Shown here one piece after another: positions 1 through 10,876 of a stretch of 64,000 nucleotides of DNA. Location: NCBI GenBank assembly GCA_002104985.1, contig MCGO01000042.1, positions 62,001 to 126,000 on the forward strand, read 5' to 3'. This DNA comes from Rhizoclosmatium globosum. Lineage: Eukaryota; Chytridiomycota; Chytridiomycetes; Chytridiales; Chytriomycetaceae. Both the position numbers and the translations under genes were made by a program. Within the stretch, counting starts at the first letter, position 1; each line of letters begins with the position of its first letter. The notes beneath the pieces were generated by a model. That model was not told the origin of the DNA. It saw only the letters and a list, made by a program, of their open reading frames with translations, and ran no database searches.

Positions 1-1156
1 CAGTTATAATAGATATAATAGCGCTGCAAATGCAAGGTATCGTCATTGCTAGTCCGAATTGACTCACTGATAGAAATAGAGGCTCGACGGTTTGACTTAT
101 CCTATTGCGATGTAAATACCTAACAAATGAAGAAATAAACACGAGGTCTAGAGCAATTAAAGCCGATGCACCCGTGGCTTGAAATGTCAAGTTAAACGTC
201 GCATAATTTGAATATGGTTGAATTATTTGCGCCACAGCCAGTGGAATTGGTGAAAGAATGCACAAAAGTGACGCATATAACGCTATTAAAAGGTATTTAT
301 GAGATCTGGGATAAATTTCTTTGATTTGTGTCTCGGATCGTCTCCAAGAGAAGCAGAGATATGACATTTGCCATATCGCAGTCAATATTTGAGCAATAGC
401 AAAAAGAGATCCACGCTTGGTGTTTGAAGAATGCCATACGTCACCATTTAATGTGTAGGTGGAATAAATGTCCTTAAATGCTTGATCCATATTGAGTGCA
501 TATGCAACATCAATGAAGAGCAAAGATACTAATCCAATGAAAAATGCAACGTTGAAAGGAGACAGTATAGATGTTCTGCTCCATCGTGTAGAAGGTTCTG
601 CGTATACTAGTACGAAACAGAGGAACACACCAAGAAGAACTGCAGTAAACAACGAAAATGCAACGTACATATAGAGCTGTGAATTTAGAGTATGAATGAA
701 ATCGGCTGCCACGGGGCACTGATTCATTCCATCAAAGATTTCATTCACCAATTGTGTTGGGGATTTCACGGCAAGCAAGGCGTAAGTGCGTAGAACATTT
801 GGTGGCCACATCACAGTCCAGTCTTTGCATATTCTTTGAATTGCATACTTTTGTATGGTTACGTTTTGACTGTAGAACCAATTTCTGTTTGTGGCGTCAA
901 AGGAAAGAGCAGAGAGTCTAGCCGAATTTGAGCAAATGTCCATAGTATCTTTCATAGGACCGCTTTGAAGGGAAGTTGTGAGAGCATCGAATACCCTTGA
1001 AATGGTTGCAAAGTCCTGATTTGCACAAATTGTTGTCACCAACGATAGTTGTGCCGTTACGTTTTGAACCGTGAACCATAGAGAAGGAGATATTGTTCCA
1101 CTATCGTTGTATCCGTAGGGCTGTAATACAGACACAACGGCTGTTTGAAAGAGCAT
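1..1156 (-). CDS. Seven-helix membrane protein, tandem family member 1 (3' end outside window)
   Basis: Reads from ATG at 1156 to the window edge without a stop; the 3' end lies outside. It begins MLFQTAVVSVLQPYG. The N-terminal part (about 170 residues) has motifs shared with the next three genes: WFTVQNVTAQ, then WFYSQNVT, then IQRICKDWTVMWPPNVLRTY. Hydrophobic helices follow. The second carries SPFNVAFFIGLV (TPFN in paralogues) and the third ends in SYLCFSWRRSE. The conserved LALDLVFISSFVRYL helix lies near base 110. Function is unknown. Shared helices and tandem order make it a paralogue of the genes at 1218-2859, 2941-4723 and 4841-6568. A receptor or sensor role is only inference from the architecture. 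Confidence 0.8.
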   Translation of the reverse strand, partial: MLFQTAVVSVLQPYGYNDSGTISPSLWFTVQNVTAQLSLVTTICANQDFATISRVFDALTTSLQSGPMKDTMDICSNSARLSALSFDATNRNWFYSQNVTIQKYAIQRICKDWTVMWPPNVLRTYALLAVKSPTQLVNEIFDGMNQCPVAADFIHTLNSQLYMYVAFSLFTAVLLGVFLCFVLVYAEPSTRWSRTSILSPFNVAFFIGLVSLLFIDVAYALNMDQAFKDIYSTYTLNGDVWHSSNTKRGSLFAIAQILTAIWQMSYLCFSWRRSETQIKEIYPRSHKYLLIALYASLLCILSPIPLAVAQIIQPYSNYATFNLTFQATGASALIALDLVFISSFVRYLHRNRISQTVEPLFLSVSQFGLAMTIPCICSAIISIIT

Positions 1157-1217
1157 TTGTGTAGAAACAATGGTACAGAAACACCAATCAAAACTTAGCA
1201 AATTACAACAAATGCAT

Positions 1218-2859
1218 TTAATTCAAATAAAACGCAACCATTGAAACGGTAATGTCCTTTGATTGCATATTGTTTGTTGTTGGGGAATCGATGTCCGTTT
1301 CAGCAATGGCTTTTGATGGTACGCGTAAGCTTGCGAATCCAGATGAATCTGCAAATGATATTGAATAGTCTCTTCTACTTCCAGCTCCAAGGAAAACATT
1401 TTCGTTGCTAAGTGCTCGCTTGCTGGAGTCTAACTTTGAAGACCCCATTTTCTCTAATGCAGCAGTTATTTCGTTTTGAGCTTGACGATAAAGACCTATT
1501 TTTAGCATCACCATCATGAGCTGGAAACTTCACTTTTAGTCCTTATGAGGAGATGCATAACAGAATCACAACCAACCATCACGACATGTTGAAACATGGA
1601 TATTAGACTTGACAATAAAGCCATCGTATGATAATCAAGTGTTGGATTAGAAGCAACGTATGTTGAAACGCAAGCAATCCCTTGCATCGGAACAACAACA
1701 GCAATTCCGTAGGTTGCAATTATTCTAAACTTTTTGTCGATTGGTGTCATATCCTCAGTCGTACGCGATAGAAACTTCAAAAACGCGTACAAAAATACTA
1801 AATCGAGAAGAAGAAGTGTAAACGCCGCAACGGAGGAAAAATATGACCTGTTTTTTGATTAAATAATTCGTTTTCGACAATTCACACATACATATAGGCG
1901 ACAACGCCACTATGGGGATTTATAACGACCAGTATCGCAGCTGGTATTGGAGACAATATGAGAATAGGAGAAAAAAGAAATGCGTATGCGATATAGTTGT
2001 AGAAATGAGGGAAAATTTGACGGACTTGCATTTCAGACCGTCGCCAACTGAAGTACAAATAGCTGATGGACCAGATTGCGTTCGCGACTAATATTACGGT
2101 GTAAAGTATATTTTGATTCGATTCCAACGAAAACCATAGTTGTGCAGTAATATTGTAAACACTATATAAGTTGTGAATTGTATCTTGAAGGTAGATTAGG
2201 TATGTGACGTCAATAGTTATGACAGACATGAATCCGATGATGAATGAGATATTGAATGGAGTCGTAATTGACATCCATATTGCGCTTCCGTTAGTCTTTG
2301 AATGAGATATGTATACAAATGCGGCATAAACCACCAAAAGGAGGACAATAATTACAAGCAAACCAATGTAAATATGATAACAAATTCCCATCGTTGATTT
2401 GTACTCTTGAATGACATCGCAAGAGTCCATGGCTTCAATTTCATTGGAATTCAAAGGACTGGGTGAACCTGTTGCAATCAAACTGTATGCACGAATAACG
2501 CTGGGTGGCCAGACACTCCACTCCGAACATATGCGTTTGATTGCATCAGATTGTGTTGATTGCGTTTGATTTGAAAGCCAAAATAATGACGCTTCACTTC
2601 CTGGAAAGTATGACAAGTACAAAATCTCCTTGCAGGTGTCTATTTGACTCAATACTTCTGCATTGACGTTCGTGTCTTCAAGAAGACTTTGGAACATTGG
2701 CGCAAGAGAAAAATAATTATAGCCTTGATTTGAGCACACGGCGGACACAATTTCTTTTTCGCGTTCAATTGTCTGTCGAGTAAACCAATCTGCGGGTAAC
2801 TCATACGAGCTTGAATTGTATCCATAAAGGGAGAGTGCGAGCCCTAAGTCTCGCGACAT
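1218..2859 (-). CDS. Seven-helix membrane protein, tandem family member 2
   Basis: Three exons by frame continuity: 2859-1892, 1847-1562 and 1520-1218, giving 518 residues. Introns are 44 nt (1848-1891) and 41 nt (1521-1561). Residues 1-170 form a probable extracellular domain with repeated WF..Q/WLSNQ and ICSEWSVWPPS motifs. Seven helices follow: YIGLLVIIVLLLVV, the TPFNISFIIGF helix, one ending SYLYFSWRRSE, one with SPILILSPIP, one with LLLLDLVFLYAF, one starting KKFRIIATYGIAV, and one ending LMMVMLKIGLYRQ. The C-tail is Ser-rich and probably cytoplasmic. The first join restores the AYMSYFSSVAAFT helix, which supports it. No known receptor signature is recognised. Confidence 0.83.
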
Positions 2860-2940
2860 ACTTTGATAGACGATTCGATGTAAATTGATTGGCGGAACAA
2901 ATAAGGTTGTTGAAAGTTGTTCTAAAATTAGCTGCTTTAT

Positions 2941-4723
2941 TTATCCCTCATTGACATACGCTAAAACATGATCCCAGTATTCGCTTTTGGCTCTCTGATT
3001 TAATCCGCCAGGGTTCTTTGGTGGTGTATTTTGGGTCAACTCCATTTCTGAAGTTGCATGCATTTTGGCAGTTATTGGTGGCAACACTCGATCAACCCGT
3101 TTCATTCGTTCAAACTCCTTTTCAGCGATGACTGGACTTTGGTTTATGATTACACTATCTGTCCTGCTCGAAGTTCCGTTTTTTGTTATTGATGCACTCA
3201 TCGAAACACTTTCCGTTCTTCCTCCTGGTCCGCGAGTAACACTTTCACTCCGACCGCTGCTACTGCTAGTACTACTATCATTTCCACTGTGAGTCTTTTT
3301 TCCACCACTGCCACTATTTATTCGTTCTGTAGCTTGAGAGTATTCATACACAGCGTGCCGATATAATGATATTTTGAGTCCTACCTGTCAGCCAAAGTCA
3401 TAATATGAGTTTAAGTGAAGTTTACAGATCATATTTACCATGAGGCCCATAACACAATGCAAAAGAACGCTCGAAATAGTTGTTGCTAAAGCAATGAATT
3501 TGTAATCATACGTTGTTGAACTCACTCCAACTAGTAGATATATTGACAACATAGATTGAGCTAGGCAAGGAGCGACAGCAGCAATACCAAATCGACTAAT
3601 AATGAGAAACTTTTTTCTGTTGATTATAGAACGACATAATAATCAGCATTTATATTACCTTAGGATCTATGGCCTGTGTCTTATCAACTGTTGTTTGAAC
3701 CAAATACCGAGAAAACGTATACAGAAATACAGTATCAAAGAGCAATAAAGTTAATGATGCGATTCCTTGAAAATAGAAATTGAACACCGCGTATGATGTG
3801 TTTTGTTTGAAAGCTTGAGCAAATGCAAGTGGGATGGGGGATAAGACAAGAATCGGACTCAGAGTGAAAACATACATAAGATACTTGTACTTCTTGCGAA
3901 ATACTCGCTTCAACTGCAAATCAGAACGCTTGTAGCTAAAGTACAGATATGATAGCGTCCATATGGCCTGGAGAAACTGTATAATCACAAAGATCCAGTT
4001 CGAGGATTGGTTATCGGAAAAAAGCAAGTCTCCCTTCGTGATATCAAAAAGCTCGGCTTGTTTTTTTGAGACGTAGAAGATATAGCAAATGTCACATCCC
4101 ATCAAACTGATAAAGCCAACTAAAAATGCGACATTAAATGGCGTCGCGACCTTGTTCCATTCGTTCCCCGGCGTTACGTAGAACAAGACGAACACAGTGA
4201 AAACAACGAACAACATCACTGACGAGAATAAGAGTCCGATATAAGAGTAATACATTGAGCTTAAAGTAATTTTGTAGATGCGAAACGGTCCACAATCGTT
4301 CATAAATTCATAAATCTGGTGAGGAAGGTTGATCCCTGAGGCCATCAGACTAAAACTTCGGATCAAGCTCGGAGTCCAAATGGACCAATCGCTACATATG
4401 CGTTGGACTGCGGATTCTTGTATGGTCGCGTTTTGTGCTACAAGCCAAGTCAACCCACTTTCAGACGATGGGAAGACACTCAAGTATGCAATCTCCTGAC
4501 AAACGTATAGCATATTCGAAAATGTAGGATTAAGAGCTGTAGGTGATGCGTCCAGTAGGTAAGAATGGATGTCATCGATACTGAAATAGCTCTCAAAACA
4601 AATACGGTTTACAACAGCAAGTTCTGTTGTGTAATTTTGACGGAAGAACCAAGCTGCCGGTGGCTCAAGGTACTGCCTCTCATATCCAAACTGTGAAATG
4701 AGAGGCACAAGATCTGATGCCAT
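2941..4723 (-). CDS. Seven-helix membrane protein, tandem family member 3
   Basis: Exons 4723-3659, 3609-3439 and 3384-2941 give 559 residues. The first intron uses an unusual acceptor, AAAAAAG before TTTCTC. It is chosen because it restores IDPKFLIISRFG, matching IDPRFLLISRYG in the family member at 9781-10806; the nearer CAACAG would break the frame. The N-terminal domain has the family pattern (WFFRQNYTTE, WLVAQNATIQ, QRICSDWSIWTPSLIRSFSL). Helices include TPFNVAFLVGF and SYLYFSYKRSD. The C-terminal 130 residues are hydrophilic, rich in Ser and Thr, with an imperfect repeat (SESVTRGPGG, TESVSMSASI, TDSVIINQSP). That looks like a phosphorylatable tail; this is inference. Confidence 0.83.
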
Positions 4724-4840
4724 ATTGTGAGTGAGTCAAGAATTGGTTTACAATGGGTTTGATTTGGTGACAAAAGTCTTTGTTTGACAAACCTTTGTTT
4801 CCTTGACCAATCGAAGAAAGGTGGTACATACATCAACGAT

Positions 4841-6568
4841 TTATTCATCGTTCAAATAATCTTGAAAGATTTTCCATGCTATATCCGTGTCCTTATCTTC
4901 GGTATCACCTGTATTCTCCACAACTTCATGCTTTAGACTTCTGTGAATGGTATCGTTATTTCCAGCCTTCATAATTTCTTGAATTTCCAAAATTGCATTC
5001 TCTTTGAACGTGAACGTCTCGCCTCGTTCCATTCGACTCTTCCGACTCTCAGTATCAGTCCGTTCCATTTTACTTATAGCACCAGCACTCTTTTCCGCGA
5101 AAGCGCTCTTATTCATTTCCGATTGCTCCATCACACTCTGTTTCACACCAAGCGCAGACGGAGTAGCTCTTGAAAACACCCCACTCTTAAACTTCAATTC
5201 AACCTCCTTCCCTCTCACCTTCAATTTCACCTCCTCCACCGCCCCTCGAAACAATCCCCACTTCATCCCAAGCATCACCAACATAACCAAAACCCGAACC
5301 CCCATAAAACAACTCGTCCATCCCAAAACGTATTCATATTCCGCCACGACATCCCACTGCATCGTCGCAAACCACACAGCCCCGGCACTCTGCACAGCAC
5401 ACAGAGAAACAGCCACAGACCCAAACACACAAATCGTATTGAATTTCGACTCCGCAAGGCCACTTGAACTAGACCCCGCCACGGAACGCATCATTCCCAA
5501 AAACCGCGCAAACACGTACAACAGAACCAAATCCATCATCACGAGCATGCAGTTACTAGACGCCAAGAAGGTTCGATTTACTTGTCCAAAATTGGTGTGT
5601 GGAGTGATTGCGTTCATGATGGCAAGTGGAATCGGAGACGTGATGATCATGGGTGAGATGGACAGAATCCATTGTAAGAGTTTATGGGAGTCGGGAAAGA
5701 CGCGTCTGATTTGAGTTTGTGATCTTTTGTAGCTGAAGTAGAGATATGACAGGCTCCATAGTACGTCCAGGACTGTGATTGTCGCGAAATGGGCTGATGT
5801 GTTGGCTGATATCTCAGGAAATGTGTACATGGGGTCGGTAAGGATTGTTTGTTGAATGGCGAGCAATGCAAAGATGGAAACAAGGTTAGAGAGTGAGAGG
5901 ACCAGCAATCCTGCAAAAAAGGATATGTTGAACGGCGTACAGAGTGTTTTGTAGCTCCATTTCGGCCGTGGAGTCACGTAATATAGGTTGAAAACGAGGA
6001 ACGAAATCATCATGAGCAGAGCGACAGTGACAAACGCCGCAAATAAGTACACATGGGTTTCAAGTATTTTATCATAATGATGCAATGGTGCGCACGAGTG
6101 CATTGTTTCTAAAAGTAGTGGTGCAAGTGGTTGCGGCGAGAGGGTATTCAACAAAGCGTACACGTTCTTCACAGTCGAAGAATCATGATAGTCTCTCCAA
6201 TCAAAGCAAATTTTTTCGATGGTATAGAGCTGTACTGTGATATTCTGGCTGTAGAACCAATTCCTTCGTGCAGCACAGAAATCCACCTGAGCAAGGACTG
6301 CTACTTCATAGCAATGTGATAATTTGGCAGAAATAGACGAATTGATACCATGCTGTGAATATGAAAGTAACATTTCTAATGCTTCTTGAATGTCAGTGTT
6401 GAATCCCACCCAACAGAACCGTTCAACGATGGCTGTTTGAACTGAAAGCGTCTGCTTGATGAACCAATTTGTTTCCTCTTGGGAAGCCATGATTCTTGGA
6501 AGCTGTGGACTCGGTGCATTGAAACCAAACTCGCTCAAGACATCAACAAAACTGAGAAATGGTGGCAT
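4841..6568 (-). CDS. Seven-helix membrane protein, tandem family member 4 (intronless)
   Basis: A single 575-codon frame, unlike its multi-exon neighbours, so it may have lost introns or arisen by retroposition. The N-terminal domain shows WFIKQTLSVQ, WFYSQNITVQ and IEKICFDWRDYHD. Helices include TPFNISFFAGLLVL, SYLYFSYKRSQTQIRRVFP, SISPMIITSPIPLA, MMDLVLLYVFARFLG and a last helix ending VMLVMLGMKWGLFR. The C-tail (about residues 450-575) is charged, with SRKSRMERGETFTF. The stop codon lies inside an AATAAA box (4840-4845 on this strand). Coding-strand composition changes from C-rich to G-rich near 5570. Function unknown. Confidence 0.87.
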   Translation of the reverse strand: MPPFLSFVDVLSEFGFNAPSPQLPRIMASQEETNWFIKQTLSVQTAIVERFCWVGFNTDIQEALEMLLSYSQHGINSSISAKLSHCYEVAVLAQVDFCAARRNWFYSQNITVQLYTIEKICFDWRDYHDSSTVKNVYALLNTLSPQPLAPLLLETMHSCAPLHHYDKILETHVYLFAAFVTVALLMMISFLVFNLYYVTPRPKWSYKTLCTPFNISFFAGLLVLSLSNLVSIFALLAIQQTILTDPMYTFPEISANTSAHFATITVLDVLWSLSYLYFSYKRSQTQIRRVFPDSHKLLQWILSISPMIITSPIPLAIMNAITPHTNFGQVNRTFLASSNCMLVMMDLVLLYVFARFLGMMRSVAGSSSSGLAESKFNTICVFGSVAVSLCAVQSAGAVWFATMQWDVVAEYEYVLGWTSCFMGVRVLVMLVMLGMKWGLFRGAVEEVKLKVRGKEVELKFKSGVFSRATPSALGVKQSVMEQSEMNKSAFAEKSAGAISKMERTDTESRKSRMERGETFTFKENAILEIQEIMKAGNNDTIHRSLKHEVVENTGDTEDKDTDIAWKIFQDYLNDE

Positions 6569-6848
6569 TATTATTTGGGGCTCATTATACTTCTGATTGG
6601 AAAAACTTATTTCAAGCTCCCATTGTCACTCCGTCGTCATTGTTCCTGTTTAAAACTGATTTCCATCGCAAGTGTTGTAACCTCTGACTCGAAATTTGTC
6701 GAACCTTCTTCCCTTTAATTCCAGTCAATTTAATTATTTTAACTGTACGTAACGGGTCTTAAATCAATGAATTTATTCCCCAATTCTGCTCATGACAAGT
6801 GCAAGTAGGTATTCACATGAACATCAAGCTTTGTTTAGAACGATGCAC

Positions 6849-8209
6849 TCAAGCATGTCTTGCTTGGAACTCCTTCATGAAATCAACCAATACTTGGACA
6901 CCATCCAGAGGCATAGCATTGTACAAACTAGCACGAATACCACCCACACTACGGTGCCCCGCCAACTGAATCATACCTTTTTCTTCCGCCTCCTTCAAAA
7001 ACAGAGTCTCCAAAGCGCCACCTTTACCACCTTTCACCAAAAAGGGAACATTCATTCTAGATCTGTACGGCTTCGCGACAGGGCACGAGTAGAATCCGTT
7101 TGAAGATTCGATTGTAGAGTAGAGGAGGTCAGCTTTTTGGGCATTGATGGCAGCCATTTGGGAGAGACCACCGATATCCTTTTCGAGCCATTTGAAGATC
7201 AAGCCACAGATGTAGATTGGGAAAGTTGGGGGAGTGTTGAGCATTGAGTCGTGGGCTGAGTAGGAGTTGAAGTCGAGGAGGAGGGGGATTGGGGAGCCTG
7301 AGTATTTGTATTGAGGGGCGAGGAGGTCTTCACGGACGATTGTGACGGTGATACCAGCTGTGCAACGAGAAGGAAATGGTTATTTAACCTGTTTGACAGC
7401 TGATGAGGATTCTTTCAATACCTGGACCCATGTTCTTTTGAGCACCAGCAAAGATGACGCCAAACTTTGAGACATCGACGGGGGTTGAGAGGATGTTTGA
7501 GGACATGTCGCAGACGATAGGAACATTGGCAGGAACGAGGTGAAAGGGGAACTTGTCCTTGAATTCGACACCGTGGACAGTTTCGTTATCTAAGGTGTTA
7601 TCTGTCAGAGTGATGCCATTCACCTTAAACAAGAACAAGAACAAACAGGCACAGTACCGCAGTAGAAGACATAGGCCGGGTCCTTTGAGAAGGACCAGTC
7701 ATTTAATTGGGGAATATCGCCGTTGTGGTTTGACTTCTTTGTTGAGAGAACTGTGTTTACTCTGTCCTTTCCAATCAAGCGAGCAGCCTCCTCCGCAGCC
7801 TTTGACGACCAGGCACCGGTGACAATGTAGTCAACCTTCTTTGCCTTGTCTGAGCCTGCGAGATTGAGTGGCGCCATTGAGAACTGGGTCGTAGCACCGC
7901 CCTGCGAGAAGAGCACCTAGTTCTTGCATTATTAGGGTGTGGTCCTAGGAACTACTTAATAAGTAGTAAAGAAAAAGGTACCTTGTAGTTGCTTGGAATC
8001 GAAAGCAGCCGTCGGAACGCTGCCTCGGTCTCAGCCAGAACTCCCTCAAACACGCCCGATCGGTGCGACAGTTCCATCAGCGAATGGCCCTGTGAAAAGT
8101 TGAGCATCTCCGCGGCGGCCGTCTCGAGAACGGACTGCGGCATTAGACCAGGCCCGGCGGAGAAGTTGAGGATGCGCTTGCCCGTGCTGTCAACTCGCGT
8201 GTTCTGCAT
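6849..8209 (-). CDS. SER1: Phosphoserine aminotransferase
   Basis: Exons 8209-7982, 7916-7658, 7589-7422 and 7357-6849 (introns of 65, 68 and 64 nt) give 387 residues, the usual family length. The enzyme converts 3-phosphohydroxypyruvate and glutamate to phosphoserine in serine synthesis, with PLP. Visible signatures are [10 protein letters not shown] at the N-terminus, [37 protein letters not shown] across the second junction, CDMSSN, and [11 protein letters not shown]. The Lys of the last motif is the expected Schiff-base residue. The end, [17 protein letters not shown], is also typical. It is cytosolic in known fungi. It sits inside the seven-helix gene cluster with no evident functional link. 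Confidence 0.96.
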
Positions 8210-8399
8210 ATTGCTTTCTTTGTTTTTTGTTGTTTTTTGGGGAGAGTTGGTTTGGAGATGTTGCTGTCAAGGGAAAAAAAGAATGATGTCACCCTTTGAA
8301 TCCCTGGATCTTTCTTTTATTGCTTGATTGCGAGTGATTCATGGTATATCTGCTGTTTCTTGGATCTCACGCTACTCAATAGCTGGGGAGGAGGGTATA

Positions 8400-9635
8400 T
8401 CAACTACGCTGATCTTGTAACAGCCTTTCAACTTGAGATTCCACTGCCCTCAAACAAGCCATCTCTCCCCTTCTCACTCGTGCTGCATTCAAAATATCCA
8501 ATTCTTCACCACCAACTTTCAAAGCACTTCCTTCAAACCGATCATCCGCCACCATATGCGCCTGCCTTCTTCTCCTGGTAATCTGGCCCAATTCTTCCAA
8601 CCCAACACCCCCCAAACACTCTTCAACATCCCTCTCCACACTCCCAACAAAAAACTCACACCCACTCACATCCGCTTGCACCCACACCCAACACCCCTCA
8701 TTCTCTTCGTTCCCGTCAACTGTAAACCCATAATACATCAACAACTCTCCATTCGTTTTACTTCCATACGATATCGAAAGTTCCTCACCAACCAGAATAT
8801 CCCGTATCGCCGTCATTTCAAATATCTTGGCATTCTCATCAAACGAAACGGACAGATTCGGGTCCGCGTTATGATTCAACAAATCCAACAACGGAATCAT
8901 GATACTGTCCCCTTCCTTATCAATCAAGTCCCCATTCCACACCCGTGACGAAACCATTTCGTATGCCCACGTGAATTCTTGCAGTGTTGTAGAGTTTGGC
9001 AAAAGCTGACTGTTTTGTTTTATACCCTGAAACAGGGTTTGGATCCTGGTTTTGTGGTGCAGTACGTCGTGTAGTGTATCTGTTCCACTCAAGAGTCTTT
9101 CGAGTTTATCAGGGGCCCAGTGGATCGGTGTCGTGGTGTGTTGTGGGAAGTAATCAAAAAACGGCTTGTATTCCAATGTGTTCCGCATCAATAGCAGAAA
9201 GACCGCGAGTTGCGTATGACTGTCTGCACCTGAATCTATCAACGATTTATAGAGATTGGAGTGTTTGTTTGATATTTGGTTCACGCTGATGGACATGTTG
9301 AGTGGCATTGACAAAACAACGTCCTCTTTCTTGAAAGGACGAAGGGCGATAAGGTACCGATTCGTAGGTGACTCGTGCATGATTTGAACATCTTGTGTCC
9401 AAACGTTGTTTTGGAGGAGATACTCTAGAAATTGGATTGTTTTGTGATCGTTTGTCCCCTTAAGACCCGAAACGTTGTGTAGGTGTATCACTGTTGGAGA
9501 CAGGAAGAGCAAGAACGTGACTGTTCCAATGATTACAAGTACCTTGGAAACGTGGTGTCCGAACCACATGTCTGGCGACGGTATTCTGGAAGAGTCTGTT
9601 TGTTTTATTGGCGACGTTACTTTTTGATTGGTCAT
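8400..9635 (-). CDS. SET-domain protein of the Rubisco-LSMT/SETD3-like class, N-terminal membrane anchor
   Basis: One 411-residue frame. After a short basic lead, residues about 30-52 form a hydrophobic segment (VLVIIGTVTFLLFLSP), suggesting membrane anchoring. The SET-like part starts near FLEYLLQNNVW, with a split arrangement as in LSMT-class enzymes. MIPLLDLLNHNADPN and GEELSISYGSKTNGELLMYYGF are the S-adenosylmethionine and catalytic core motifs, including the Tyr of YYGF. Proteins of this class methylate Lys or His side chains of non-histone proteins. The substrate here cannot be read from sequence. The start is 145 bp from the divergent start at 9781, so they probably share a promoter region. 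Confidence 0.88.
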   Translation of the reverse strand: MTNQKVTSPIKQTDSSRIPSPDMWFGHHVSKVLVIIGTVTFLLFLSPTVIHLHNVSGLKGTNDHKTIQFLEYLLQNNVWTQDVQIMHESPTNRYLIALRPFKKEDVVLSMPLNMSISVNQISNKHSNLYKSLIDSGADSHTQLAVFLLLMRNTLEYKPFFDYFPQHTTTPIHWAPDKLERLLSGTDTLHDVLHHKTRIQTLFQGIKQNSQLLPNSTTLQEFTWAYEMVSSRVWNGDLIDKEGDSIMIPLLDLLNHNADPNLSVSFDENAKIFEMTAIRDILVGEELSISYGSKTNGELLMYYGFTVDGNEENEGCWVWVQADVSGCEFFVGSVERDVEECLGGVGLEELGQITRRRRQAHMVADDRFEGSALKVGGEELDILNAARVRRGEMACLRAVESQVERLLQDQRS

Positions 9636-9780
9636 CTCTTACCAAAAACACTTCCTCAATATCGGACTTAAACAATTATGATAACACCTGTATTTTTATT
9701 ACTAATGCAAGTTTGCATGTGATGAAAATGAATTGCAAAAGATCTACAAAAAAAAAAACAGCCCTCACCACATATCTATC

Positions 9781-10806
9781 ATGCCCTTCTCCGCCACCCT
9801 ATCAGAATCTACAACACTCCTCCAATCACAAATCCTATTCGGAGCTTCTACTTTCTCACTTGGACTGTTACTCATTGTGCTCGCGTTTATCGGATACTAT
9901 GAAGTCTGGAAAGCTCACAAATCATGTTCATGGACAACGATTGGGACGCCGTTTAATATATTACTTGTTCTTGGGATTTCAGCTAATACGGGGTACAATT
10001 TCTGCGAGGGAATGGCGGTGATTAGAGATGGGAACTTTGCAGTTGGGAATGAGGAGGGGAGGAGATGGAGAGTCGCGTCGGGGCTTTTGGAGGCAGGTTG
10101 GGCGTTGAGTTATTTGTATTTCAGTTGGTGAGTTCATGATTCTTTTGAATCACGAAGATGAGAGGAGCTGGAGATGGTATCAAATCTTTAGACTGAAAAT
10201 CATTTGAATATCTATAGGATCCGCGCAGAGAAACAAATCCAAAGCGTGTTTCCAAAGTCGTTCCGTTTGATACGTTACGTCTTCCTTGCTTCGCCCGTGG
10301 TTCTCTTACTTCCAACTGCGATTCGAGTTGTAAATCTGGTGGAGGCTGATCAAGACTATTTTTACACGCATTTGCACGCGTATGTACAGACGGCTGCAGC
10401 ATTCGCGTTTATCTTGCTGGACTGTGTGTTTTTGTATTCGTTCACGCGGTATCTTGCTCAAACGCAGGTGGAGCCTGATTCACCTATTGATCCACGCTTT
10501 TTGCTGATTAGTAGATATGGGTGTATTGCGTCATGTCTTTGTCTCGTGCTGCTTGGGTTCGCTATATTTTATTCCGTTGGTTATGACCCTATGAGCAAGG
10601 AAAATGCAGTGGTTGGCTTGGTGAGTGGTCTCACTGCACCGCTTGTGTTTGCTGTCTTGTTTGTGATGAAGATCAAGTTGTTGAGTCAGAGTTCTCGTGA
10701 GCTTGAAATCGCTAAGCAGCGCTTGATGAAAGCTAAATTGGAGAGTGATGCTACGATTACTGTGTCAGTTGGAGGAGCAGCAGATGTAACGGAAAAGCAC
10801 AAATGA
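9781..10806 (+). CDS. Short divergent member of the seven-helix family
   Basis: Exons 9781-10127 and 10218-10806 (intron 90 nt) give 311 residues. The ATG at 9781 is preferred because the hydrophobic part follows at once; upstream in-frame codons are Lys-rich. The first helix starts near residue 15, so the large N-terminal domain of the array members is missing. Family motifs are present: GTPFNILLVLGI, GWALSYLYFSW followed across the junction by IRAEKQIQSVFP, ILLDCVFLYSFTRYLAQTQ, and IDPRFLLISRYG. The short C-tail has AKQRLMKAKLE. An AATAAA box is at 10825-10830. It is separated from the array by two metabolic genes and is on the other strand. Confidence 0.86.
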
Positions 10807-10876
10807 GATTTAGATTTTAATTCCAATAAATAGCATACAATTAAAGAATTTAGTGGTTCCAAGTATGCATTTGGTC

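Noticed and set aside
5004..5714. 236-codon plus-strand frame antisense to a seven-helix gene
   Set aside because: Shadow of the C-rich antisense strand; the minus frame has the conserved motifs.
8433..8948. 171-codon plus-strand frame within the SET gene
   Set aside because: Antisense shadow; low-complexity Pro/His/Thr composition caused by the skewed region.
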